The notes beneath the pieces were generated by a model. That model made no database searches, was not told the origin of the DNA, and worked only from the letters and a program-made list of their open reading frames with translations. A DNA stretch of 7,903 bases from Candidatus Babelota bacterium (GTDB lineage Bacteria; Dependentiae; Babeliae; Babeliales; JABCYS01): positions 1 through 7,903 of the forward strand of contig JABCYS010000040.1 in the NCBI GenBank assembly GCA_013290085.1, written 5' to 3'. Below, one piece after another: positions 1-5,484 of the stretch. The position numbers and the translations under genes are program-made. Numbering within the stretch: position 1 is the first letter of the stretch; each line of letters opens with the position of its first letter.

Positions 1-924
1 AAGGTACAAGGTAGTTGCATGAGCATCTGGAAATTCAGCTTTCACCAATGTCTTAAAGTTAAAATCAAGAACCGTCACGATGATTTCATAAAAAGTGATG
101 ATACCGAAGATACCAATGAGGTATGGAGAAGAAATCAATATTTTTAGACCTTCAAAAAACCCTGGTTCTGCTTCTTCATGTTTATGTTTATGCGCCTCTT
201 TTGATTGGAACCCTTGAAGCTGGTCCTTAGGCATAATAAGCATAAAGTAACGAACTAAGAGAATAATGGATGCGATGAGAAGGGATGCTATTGCAACGGA
301 AATCGAATGCAAGAATGCGCTATGCTGAACTGCTTCAAGCGGCAACTCACCTTCTGGTCCTAGTTCAAAATGAGCAAATCGGCTAAAGAGAATACTTAAG
401 CCAAGTGGCCCAAGAATATTCCCTACTTGACCGCCAAGGGCAACCAAGGGGAACCCTCGCGCTGCAGATTCAGGAGCCGTAATGTCGGTCGCAAACGCCC
501 AAAAGAGCGCAACAACGAGCGAGCCAAAACTTTCAATAAAGACATACCATGCCCAACCCCACCATCTATCAGGGCTCGCAACTGCGTTAGAAAGACCAAT
601 AGTTGAATGGTTCATAATGAAGGCAAAGCACAGCCCGATAATGCTATAAATACCACAAAGGGCATAGAACATTTTTTGACGTGGGAAGATGTCGACAAGT
701 TTGGAATAGATGAGAACAAGAGGAAAAACTATGAAAAGGGATAGGAATTTTGCCTTAGGGATATAGTTTTCGCCGACTACCGCCATAAAAATAGAGTCTT
801 TAAGCGGTCGGAGGTACCAATAAACCCCAATGATAAGGCCAAAGATAAGAGACAGAAGTGCAAATTTTTCCAACTCTTCCTTAGAAAAATCACCCCACCA
901 CGCTCGAACGAGCCTACCTAACAT
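1..924 (-). CDS. tlc: ATP:ADP antiporter / nucleotide transporter, Tlc (NTT) family, N-terminal 308 residues, cut by window edge
   Basis: The minus frame is open from an ATG at 924 to the window edge. It gives 308 residues of a multi-span membrane protein; family members usually have about 500 residues and 12 spans, so the C-terminal third or more lies outside. Hydrophobic segments fall near residues 21-38, 57-76, 84-104, 122-147, 157-180, 206-231 and 268-288. Family hallmarks seen are YWYLRPLKDSIF (35-46), FWAFATDIT (141-149) and the GFPLVALGGQVGNI stretch (157-170). The family exchanges host ATP for bacterial ADP or imports nucleotides across the inner membrane. The LDFNFKTLVKAEFP segment (286-299) resembles the broader family as much as the rickettsial type, so the exact substrate is not certain. 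GAGG lies 7 nt before the start, at 932-935 on the complement. A His-rich loop (HKHKH, 245-249) lies between spans 6 and 7. The gene is divergent from lon. Confidence 0.9.
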   Translation of the reverse strand, partial: MLGRLVRAWWGDFSKEELEKFALLSLIFGLIIGVYWYLRPLKDSIFMAVVGENYIPKAKFLSLFIVFPLVLIYSKLVDIFPRQKMFYALCGIYSIIGLCFAFIMNHSTIGLSNAVASPDRWWGWAWYVFIESFGSLVVALFWAFATDITAPESAARGFPLVALGGQVGNILGPLGLSILFSRFAHFELGPEGELPLEAVQHSAFLHSISVAIASLLIASIILLVRYFMLIMPKDQLQGFQSKEAHKHKHEEAEPGFFEGLKILISSPYLIGIFGIITFYEIIVTVLDFNFKTLVKAEFPDAHATTLYL

Positions 925-1088
925 AATGAAACCTCGTGAAAATAAAATTGTTAATAAGAAAACAAAGCAAAGAGAGCGTATCAAAACATTCTTCATCTGT
1001 AAAAAAAGCTTTTTTCAGGAAAATTAGGACATAATTTTGCCGATGGAGCCATTTAAAAATTTACAGATTGTAACTTGAAAAGAGCGGC

Positions 1089-1116
1089 TTGAAAAAGGCA
1101 AAAACCCTAATACTAT
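1089..1116 (+). promoter_or_regulatory. Predicted lon promoter
   Basis: TTGAAA at 1089-1094 and TACTAT at 1111-1116 are separated by 16 bp and match the sigma70 consensus in 5 of 6 and 4 of 6 positions. Transcription would start near 1122-1125, leaving a leader of about 105 nt before the lon ATG. The -35 extended by one base reads CTTGAAA, which equals the -35 of the E. coli heat-shock sigma32 consensus. No CCCCATNT-like -10 sits at the right distance, though: CCCTAATA begins only about 10 nt downstream. Whether it is a housekeeping or a stress promoter is therefore open. Confidence 0.45.
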
Positions 1117-1169
1117 CGTAGTTATCGACCCCCCTATAACATTTACAAGAATACGGGCTCTGTTAAACT

Positions 1170-1197
1170 CTAGGGGGAGTAGGTAATTCTCCTTTAG
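1170..1197 (+). promoter_or_regulatory. Possible hairpin in the lon leader
   Basis: CTAGGGGGAG (1170-1179) can pair with CTCCTTTAG (1189-1197) as RNA, using two G-U pairs and one bulged G around a 9-nt loop. It lies 20 nt ahead of the lon ribosome-binding site (AGG at 1218-1220) and does not cover it. A role in regulation or mRNA stability is only conjecture. Confidence 0.2.
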
Positions 1198-1227
1198 ACC
1201 AGAAAAATAGTTCCTGCAGGTAAAAAA

Positions 1228-3672
1228 ATGGCAAGCTCACTCAACGAACAAAAAGATTTTAATGTCTCTCTTGATAACAAGACACAGTTTCTTCCGCTCC
1301 TCCCTTTAAAAAACGTAATTTTGTTACCCAAAAGTATACGTCCTATTATTGTTGGAAGAGCTTCTTCTATCCAAGCCGTAGAGCTTGCACTTAAACATGA
1401 TCGCTCGCTCTTTGTAACCGCACAAAAACATCCTGACACTGAACACCCTGCTGAGTTAGATGTTTTTTCGTACGGAACTCGTTCAACTATCCTACAAGTC
1501 ATGCGCATGCCCGATAATACACTCAAAGTTATTGTTGAAGGGCTCTGTCGATCAAAAATAATTTCGGCAGAAAACACCAATGGATTTTTAACTGTTCACT
1601 GTGAAGATCTACCAACAACCGGGTTGGAAAAAGAAGTGGAAGTCGAAGCTGGGTGGCGTTACTTAAAATCATTGTATGCGGCATACACTAAACTTAATGA
1701 AAAAGCGCCGGTAGATCTTATGACTACTGCCAAAAATGTGGCTGATATTGATTACATGGCAGATACTGTTGCCGTGCATCTCGATTTAACTTTTGAAGAA
1801 CGGCAAACTATTCTTGAAACTGCCGATATCAATGAACGACTCAAAAAAATTAGTTCGTTGCTCAAAAAAGAAATGGAAATCCTCAACGTTGAGCAACGTA
1901 TTAAAGGAAGAGTGCAAACGCAGGTAGAAAAAAATCAACGTGAATATTACTTAACCGAACAAATCAAAGCTATTCAAAAAGAGCTTGGGCGTGATGACAC
2001 ACAAGCAGAAATCAATCTGATACGTAACAAAATAAAAACACTCGGCCTTCCTGCAGAGGCAACAGAAAAAGTGGATAAGGAATTAAAGCGCCTTGAAACC
2101 ATGCCTCCTCTTTCATCTGAAGCTGTCGTGAGCAGGCATTATATTGAGTGGATCATTTCTCTACCGTGGTCAAAAAGCAGCAAAGACCGTATCAGCATTG
2201 CGCAAGCTGAAAAAATTTTGGACAAAAATCATGCCGGTCTTTCAAAAGCCAAAGAACGTATCATAGAATTTTTGGCTACTCAGAAATTTTCTGGCGCCCA
2301 GGAAAAATCGCCTATCATTTGTTTGGTGGGGCCGCCTGGTGTTGGTAAAACATCGTTAGGCAAATCTATCGCCGATAGTTTAGGAAAAGAGTTCGTTCGG
2401 ATTTCTCTTGGTGGCATTAGGGATGAGGCTGAAATTAGAGGCCATCGTAGAACCTACATTGGTGCCTTGCCAGGAAAACTTATTCAAGCAATGCGAAAAG
2501 CAAAAACACAAAATCCTGTCATCTTGCTTGATGAGATCGATAAGATGACCAGTGACGTACACGGCGATCCGGCTTCTGCGCTTCTTGAGGTATTAGACCC
2601 GGAACAAAACAAAACATTTGTTGATCACTTCTTAGATCTTGAATACGACTTATCCAAAGTTGTATTTATCGCTACCGCAAATCTTATGGAAGGCATTCCA
2701 TTCCCACTGCTTGATCGTATGGAGCTCATTTCTTTGGCTGGGTATACCGATGAAGAAAAACTTACCATCGCAAAAAAGTTTTTGATTCCAAAAAATCTTA
2801 GTGAGCATGGACTTACCAAGCCTCAATTTGATATCTCAGAAGAGTTGTTAAAAAAAGTAATCGCTGAATACACGAAAGAAGCTGGCGTTCGCCAACTTGA
2901 ACGAGTCATTGCAAAGCTTATGCGTAAGGTTATACAGCTCTTACTCAAATCACCAAATCAAAAAACCGTAACCATTACAGAAGAACTTTTTAAAGAGTGG
3001 CTTGGCAATTCAAAATATAAAAAGACCTCGCTTACTTCAGTGCAAGAAAAAATAGGTCTTGCAACCGGACTTGCCTGGACAGAAGTTGGTGGTGACATGC
3101 TTGAAATTGAAGCAAGCACTATTCCTGGTAAAGGTTCAGTTACGCTTACCGGACAACTTGGTGAGGTTATGCAAGAGTCGGCTCAGGCTGCCCTGAGTTA
3201 TGTACGGTCTCGCGCAACAGATCTTGGGCTTTCTCAGTCCTTCCATGCAAGCAAAGACATTCATATTCACATTCCTGAGGGAGCTACGCCCAAAGATGGA
3301 CCGTCTGCCGGTATCACTATGTGCGCAGCAATTGTTTCAGCATTAACAAAAAATTCTCTCCTGCCCGACATGGCCCTTACCGGTGAAATTACGCTGCGAG
3401 GAAGAGTGCTTGCCGTAGGGGGACTCAAAGAAAAGTTGTTGGCGGCAAAAAGGTACGGTTTTAAAACGGTGATTGTACCAAAAGAAAATCACGAAGACAT
3501 TCAAGAAATTCTAAAGGAGCTCATCTCCCCCTTAGACATTAAACTTATTTTCGTAGAAACTATGGATGAAGTATTGAAGACTGCACTTGCTAAAGATCCT
3601 TTTGATGTTAAAAATCATAGCATCAAAAAGAAGACAGCAAAAACAAAAAAGAAGCGTTCTAAGAAGAAGTAA
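1228..3672 (+). CDS. lon: ATP-dependent endopeptidase Lon (LonA)
   Basis: The 814-residue protein has the full LonA architecture (E. coli Lon has 784). The substrate-binding N-terminal domain spans about 20-200, a charged helical linker 202-257, the AAA+ ATPase about 320-600 and the Ser-Lys protease domain about 605-790. Walker A is GPPGVGKTS (368-376) and Walker B is VILLDEIDK (431-439). Sensor-1 Asn is 485, the arginine finger R497 and the sensor-2 Arg 555. The catalytic Ser693 in DGPSAG and Lys736 in GGLKEK keep the 43-residue spacing of the E. coli S679/K722 dyad. Lon is a cytoplasmic hexamer that degrades misfolded and regulatory proteins. The ATG at 1228 has CAGG 7 nt upstream and a typical N-terminus. 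The last 15 residues (800-814) hold ten Lys and one Arg, an extension absent from E. coli Lon. Confidence 0.98.
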   Translation: MASSLNEQKDFNVSLDNKTQFLPLLPLKNVILLPKSIRPIIVGRASSIQAVELALKHDRSLFVTAQKHPDTEHPAELDVFSYGTRSTILQVMRMPDNTLKVIVEGLCRSKIISAENTNGFLTVHCEDLPTTGLEKEVEVEAGWRYLKSLYAAYTKLNEKAPVDLMTTAKNVADIDYMADTVAVHLDLTFEERQTILETADINERLKKISSLLKKEMEILNVEQRIKGRVQTQVEKNQREYYLTEQIKAIQKELGRDDTQAEINLIRNKIKTLGLPAEATEKVDKELKRLETMPPLSSEAVVSRHYIEWIISLPWSKSSKDRISIAQAEKILDKNHAGLSKAKERIIEFLATQKFSGAQEKSPIICLVGPPGVGKTSLGKSIADSLGKEFVRISLGGIRDEAEIRGHRRTYIGALPGKLIQAMRKAKTQNPVILLDEIDKMTSDVHGDPASALLEVLDPEQNKTFVDHFLDLEYDLSKVVFIATANLMEGIPFPLLDRMELISLAGYTDEEKLTIAKKFLIPKNLSEHGLTKPQFDISEELLKKVIAEYTKEAGVRQLERVIAKLMRKVIQLLLKSPNQKTVTITEELFKEWLGNSKYKKTSLTSVQEKIGLATGLAWTEVGGDMLEIEASTIPGKGSVTLTGQLGEVMQESAQAALSYVRSRATDLGLSQSFHASKDIHIHIPEGATPKDGPSAGITMCAAIVSALTKNSLLPDMALTGEITLRGRVLAVGGLKEKLLAAKRYGFKTVIVPKENHEDIQEILKELISPLDIKLIFVETMDEVLKTALAKDPFDVKNHSIKKKTAKTKKKRSKKK

Positions 3673-3674
3673 AA

Positions 3675-3686
3675 ATAATTAATTAT
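3675..3686. repeat. 12-bp perfect palindrome between lon and the first lipoprotein gene
   Basis: ATAATTAATTAT is self-complementary and starts 3 nt after the lon stop. A T-rich run follows at 3688-3693. It could be a weak, all-AT terminator for lon or part of a promoter for the next gene. The 35-nt gap and lack of a GC stem mean that read-through from lon into the lipoprotein gene is plausible. Confidence 0.3.
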
Positions 3687-3707
3687 CTTTTTTAACGGAG
3701 TTTTTTC

Positions 3708-4118
3708 ATGAAACTTAATTCTCTATTTCTAGGATCCCTGCTTTTACTTGTACCAGCATGCGGCGCAAAAAAATCGAAAAAGGCTTGTCATAATTGTCAC
3801 TGTCCCGCAGAAACTACCATGCCCGCCAAAGAGCACATGAATGAAAAAGAGATCGGTTTTGCAGAAGAACCGATGATCGGCATGGAAGAATCAATTGACA
3901 TAAGTGAGCCATCTGAAGCAATGGACGAATCTATGCTCATGGAAGAATCTCCTATGATCCAACCATCAAGCAATAACGAAAAAGAAACGTATGTCATGGG
4001 AGAAGAGATGGAAGAAGGATACCCAATTGTAGAATCAGCGAACTCAGCTGTTAGCAGCGATTCTATGAACGATAATCCTGTAGAAATCGCAATTGAAGAA
4101 CCTGAAACGCTCAACTAA
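3708..4118 (+). CDS. Acidic, Met-rich putative lipoprotein with a Cys/His cluster; function unknown
   Basis: The 136-residue protein begins with a lipoprotein signal peptide: a Lys at position 2, a hydrophobic core (5-15) and lipobox LVPAC with Cys18 as the lipidation site. The mature chain opens with a basic patch (K21, K22, K24, K25) and then CHNCHC (27-32), which supplies three Cys and two His and could bind metal or form disulfides. The rest is strongly acidic and probably disordered, with 24 Glu, 4 Asp and 11 Met in the mature part. MEES occurs twice (59-62, 78-81), with close Met pairs at M56/M59 and M76/M78. GGAG (3697-3700) lies 7 nt before the ATG. The gene sits 35 nt downstream of lon, so co-transcription is possible, and ends at a strong terminator. 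I recognise no family. It presumably faces the periplasm or cell surface. Confidence 0.8.
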   Translation: MKLNSLFLGSLLLLVPACGAKKSKKACHNCHCPAETTMPAKEHMNEKEIGFAEEPMIGMEESIDISEPSEAMDESMLMEESPMIQPSSNNEKETYVMGEEMEEGYPIVESANSAVSSDSMNDNPVEIAIEEPETLN

Positions 4119-4139
4119 AGCTTCTTAACTATACCATTT

Positions 4140-4167
4140 AAGAGGGAGTCATGCTCCCTCTTTTTTT
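4140..4167 (+). terminator. Intrinsic terminator after the acidic lipoprotein gene
   Basis: AAGAGGGAG (4140-4148) pairs with CTCCCTCTT (4154-4162) around a 5-nt loop, and a T-run at 4161-4167 follows. The stem is GC-containing and perfect. It lies 22 nt after the stop codon of the gene at 3708-4118. Confidence 0.9.
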
Positions 4168-4202
4168 ATGTCTAAAATTCAAATTTGTATCATTGCATAC
4201 TA

Positions 4203-4239
4203 AAAAAGCTTGCTTTTTACACGCAACATTTTCTATAGT
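4203..4239 (+). promoter_or_regulatory. Predicted promoter for the basic lipoprotein gene, with an overlapping small hairpin
   Basis: TTGCTT (4210-4215) and TATAGT (4234-4239) are 18 bp apart and form a fair sigma70-like promoter. A second TATAGT lies at 4254-4259, 20 bp further on, with only a weak -35 partner. The -35 overlaps a short inverted repeat, AAAAAG (4203-4208) with CTTTTT (4213-4218), that could be a leftover terminator stem. The upstream terminator at 4140-4167 supports an independent start of transcription here. Confidence 0.4.
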
Positions 4240-4281
4240 AAAAGAAGTATTGGTATAGTGTTTTTTTATTTAGGAGAATTT

Positions 4282-4428
4282 ATGAACAGTAAGATTTTAT
4301 TAGCGCTTTGTGCCGCTTCTTTAGCTATGGTTCCAGCATGCAGAAAAGAAGACAAAAAAGGCAAAACAAAGACTGAAAAAGGCATGTCTAAGAAAATGAA
4401 AAAGAACCACAAAGACATGGCTAAATAA
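4282..4428 (+). CDS. Very small, lysine-rich putative lipoprotein; function unknown
   Basis: The 48-residue product has a signal peptide with lipobox VPAC and Cys20 as the lipidation site. The mature part is only 29 residues, 12 of them Lys plus one Arg, so it is a strongly positive peptide with no hydrophobic segment. The start at 4282 is preferred over an in-frame ATG at 4210 for two reasons: AGGAG (4272-4276) lies 5 nt before it, and the signal peptide begins there. The longer version would put 24 extra residues ahead of the signal and run over the predicted promoter. Its lipobox DNA shares CCAGCATGC with the gene at 3708, which hints at common descent of the signal regions. The gene has its own promoter and terminator. 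A positively charged lipid-anchored peptide might bind nucleic acid, acidic surface polymers or the acidic neighbour proteins; none of this is shown. Confidence 0.7.
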   Translation: MNSKILLALCAASLAMVPACRKEDKKGKTKTEKGMSKKMKKNHKDMAK

Positions 4429-4453
4429 GTCATTCTAAAGACTAATTTTCATT

Positions 4454-4489
4454 AAAAAGGGAAAACCATTGTGTTTTCCCTTTTTTTTT
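4454..4489 (+). terminator. Intrinsic terminator after the basic lipoprotein gene
   Basis: A 13-bp perfect stem (4454-4466 with 4473-4485, containing the core AAGGGAAAAC) closes a 6-nt loop. The T-run spans 4481-4489. It lies 25 nt beyond the stop codon. The A-run on the 5' side would also give a U-run on the opposite strand, but no minus-strand gene ends here. Confidence 0.9.
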
Positions 4490-4495
4490 ATATCT

Positions 4496-4515
4496 TATAA
4501 TCTATTAACGTTAAT
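4496..4515 (+). promoter_or_regulatory. -10 element plus 12-bp palindrome upstream of the third lipoprotein gene
   Basis: TATAAT (4496-4501) is a perfect -10 box, directly after the preceding terminator's T-run. The sequence 17 bp upstream (4473-4478, GTTTTC) is a poor -35. The perfect palindrome ATTAACGTTAAT follows at 4504-4515, covering the expected transcription start near 4508. This is the position of a repressor operator, so regulated expression is possible but unproven. Confidence 0.4.
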
Positions 4516-4548
4516 TCTTAATCTCTCATTTACTCTTAAGAGGATCTC

Positions 4549-4764
4549 ATGATCAAACAATCTTTTCTAACACTATTATGTCTTGGATTATTGGGCCTAA
4601 GCGCATGTTCTTCTGAAAAGAAAGAATCTATGCCTGCTCAAGCAGTAGAAGCTACTGTGGTTGAAGGTGCTTCAGATGTTGATGCAGTAACAAAAGTTGC
4701 TGACAACGAAACTGCCGATTCAGAAATTGCTCGTGCAGAAGAAACTGAAAGAAAAGAAGTTTAA
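4549..4764 (+). CDS. Small acidic putative lipoprotein; function unknown
   Basis: The 71-residue product has a signal peptide with Lys3, a Leu-rich core (6-17) and lipobox LSAC, with Cys20 as the lipidation site. The mature 52 residues begin SSEKKES and continue as a low-complexity stretch rich in Ala, Val, Glu and Asp, with a charged end (EETERKEV). It has no hydrophobic segment and no recognised domain. AAGAGG (4538-4543) lies 5 nt before the ATG. A perfect TATAAT about 50 nt upstream and the terminator before it suggest its own transcript. It shares the SEKKES/MPA flavour and net negative charge of the lipoprotein at 3708, but no clear alignment. Location is probably the outer or inner membrane, facing the periplasm or surface. 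Confidence 0.75.
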   Translation: MIKQSFLTLLCLGLLGLSACSSEKKESMPAQAVEATVVEGASDVDAVTKVADNETADSEIARAEETERKEV

Positions 4765-4787
4765 AAATACTTCTTATTTTTAATAAG
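4754..4787. terminator. Possible bidirectional terminator between convergent genes
   Basis: AAGAAGT (4754-4760) pairs with ACTTCTT (4769-4775) across an 8-nt loop and is followed by ATTTTT. It overlaps the last codons of the lipoprotein gene. An overlapping second hairpin, CTTATT-TTT-AATAAG (4773-4787), is AT-only. Both are weaker than the two terminators upstream, but the site lies exactly where plus-strand and minus-strand units meet, 11 nt before the cmk stop. Confidence 0.4.
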
Positions 4788-4797
4788 ATAGCCCTCA

Positions 4798-5484
4798 TTA
4801 AGATCTGTCGATATACGATAGAACTTTTTGGAGGGCTTCTTCTTTGGTAAGGTTTGTCGTATCAATTTCAATGGCCCCTTTTGCTACCACGAGTGGTGAA
4901 ATGGGGCGTTCTTTATCTCGCGTATCACGTTCTGTGATTGCTTTTAGACTCTCTTCTAATGAATATTGATTTCCTTTGTGGGACTGGTATTCACGCCACC
5001 GCTCGGCACGTACCTGAGGAAGTGCCGTAACAAAAAACTTATAATCAGCATTGGGAAAAATAATGGATCCGATGTCCCGCCCTTCCATGACCACACTGTT
5101 ATTTTTTGCAAACGCACGTTGAAAGTTAAGAAGTTCTTCACGAACCGCTTTATTGGCGGCAACCAGTGAGGCTGCCGTATCAATGTCTTTTGTTTTTAAA
5201 AATGGCGTTATATCCTCGCCCTTAAAAAAAATAGCGGCTCCATCCGAACCTTTGTAATCATAGAGAAATGAGTTTTTATCAAGACAGCTCTTAACATCAT
5301 TTAAATGAGGATGTGCAAGATCTTGTTCTGGATATTTAAAATGATGGGTCAGAATATAGGCCAAGGCCCGATATAAAAGCCCAGTTGAGACATAATACAC
5401 ATTTAATTTTTCTGCCAACCTGCGAGCTAATGTTGATTTGCCACTTGCGGTTGGGCCATCGATTGCAATAATCATATTCTTCAC
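4798..5484 (-). CDS. cmk: Cytidylate kinase (CMP/dCMP kinase)
   Basis: The enzyme phosphorylates CMP and dCMP with ATP in the cytoplasm, feeding CTP and dCTP synthesis. At 228 residues it has the usual bacterial length. The P-loop is GPTASGKST (10-18). STGLLYRA (33-40) matches the start of the CMP-binding site. The CMP-specific insert covers roughly 50-125, ending in a VREELLNFQRAF stretch (114-125). EGRDIGSIIFP (134-144) and ERDTRDKERPISPL (185-198, lid and Arg-rich motif) are both well kept. The longest start is GTG at 5484-5482, whose last two bases share the recJ TGA stop (GTGA overlap). An ATG at 5475 in the same frame would give 225 residues and is equally compatible with the family N-terminus. 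Neither has a strong Shine-Dalgarno, so translation is probably coupled to recJ. This is the last gene of the minus-strand operon. Confidence 0.96.
   Translation of the reverse strand: MKNMIIAIDGPTASGKSTLARRLAEKLNVYYVSTGLLYRALAYILTHHFKYPEQDLAHPHLNDVKSCLDKNSFLYDYKGSDGAAIFFKGEDITPFLKTKDIDTAASLVAANKAVREELLNFQRAFAKNNSVVMEGRDIGSIIFPNADYKFFVTALPQVRAERWREYQSHKGNQYSLEESLKAITERDTRDKERPISPLVVAKGAIEIDTTNLTKEEALQKVLSYIDRS

Larger units (their letters stand above)
925..1227. other. Divergent intergenic control region between tlc and lon
   Basis: This is a non-coding stretch of 303 bases between two divergent starts. It is AT-rich and contains a perfect 14-bp palindrome, A6-GC-T6, at 1002-1015. Two copies of CTTGAAA lie at 1074-1080 and 1088-1094. 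A -35/-10 pair facing lon follows, and then a possible leader hairpin at 1170-1197. No convincing -10/-35 pair facing tlc was found. TTGATA at 984-979 on the complement is the best -35 candidate, but its nearest -10-like sequence is about 21 nt away. A short plus-strand reading frame enters this region from inside tlc, but it has no ribosome site and no recognisable features, so it was not called. Confidence 0.7.

Noticed and set aside
830..1027. Plus-strand frame of 65 codons overlapping the tlc start and the spacer
   Set aside because: It is mostly antisense to the conserved N-terminus of the carrier, has no ribosome site, and its Lys-rich end only reflects A-rich spacer DNA.
1167..1180. 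ACTC-N6-GAGT as a CIRCE-type heat-shock operator before lon
   Set aside because: CIRCE needs TTAGCACTC-N9-GAGTGCTAA. Only the four inner bases match, and the spacer length is wrong.
1194..1580. Minus-strand frame of 128 codons opposite the lon 5' end
   Set aside because: It is a shadow of lon, whose own frame is fully conserved here; no family features are seen.
3797..4114. Minus-strand frame opposite the acidic lipoprotein gene, Ser/Ile-rich
   Set aside because: Its composition is the mirror of Glu/Met-rich codons on the plus strand. The plus frame has a signal peptide, lipobox, ribosome site and terminator; this frame has none.
4210..4281. Upstream start for the basic lipoprotein gene
   Set aside because: It would add 24 residues before a proper lipoprotein signal peptide and cross the predicted promoter, while AGGAG sits directly before the ATG at 4282.
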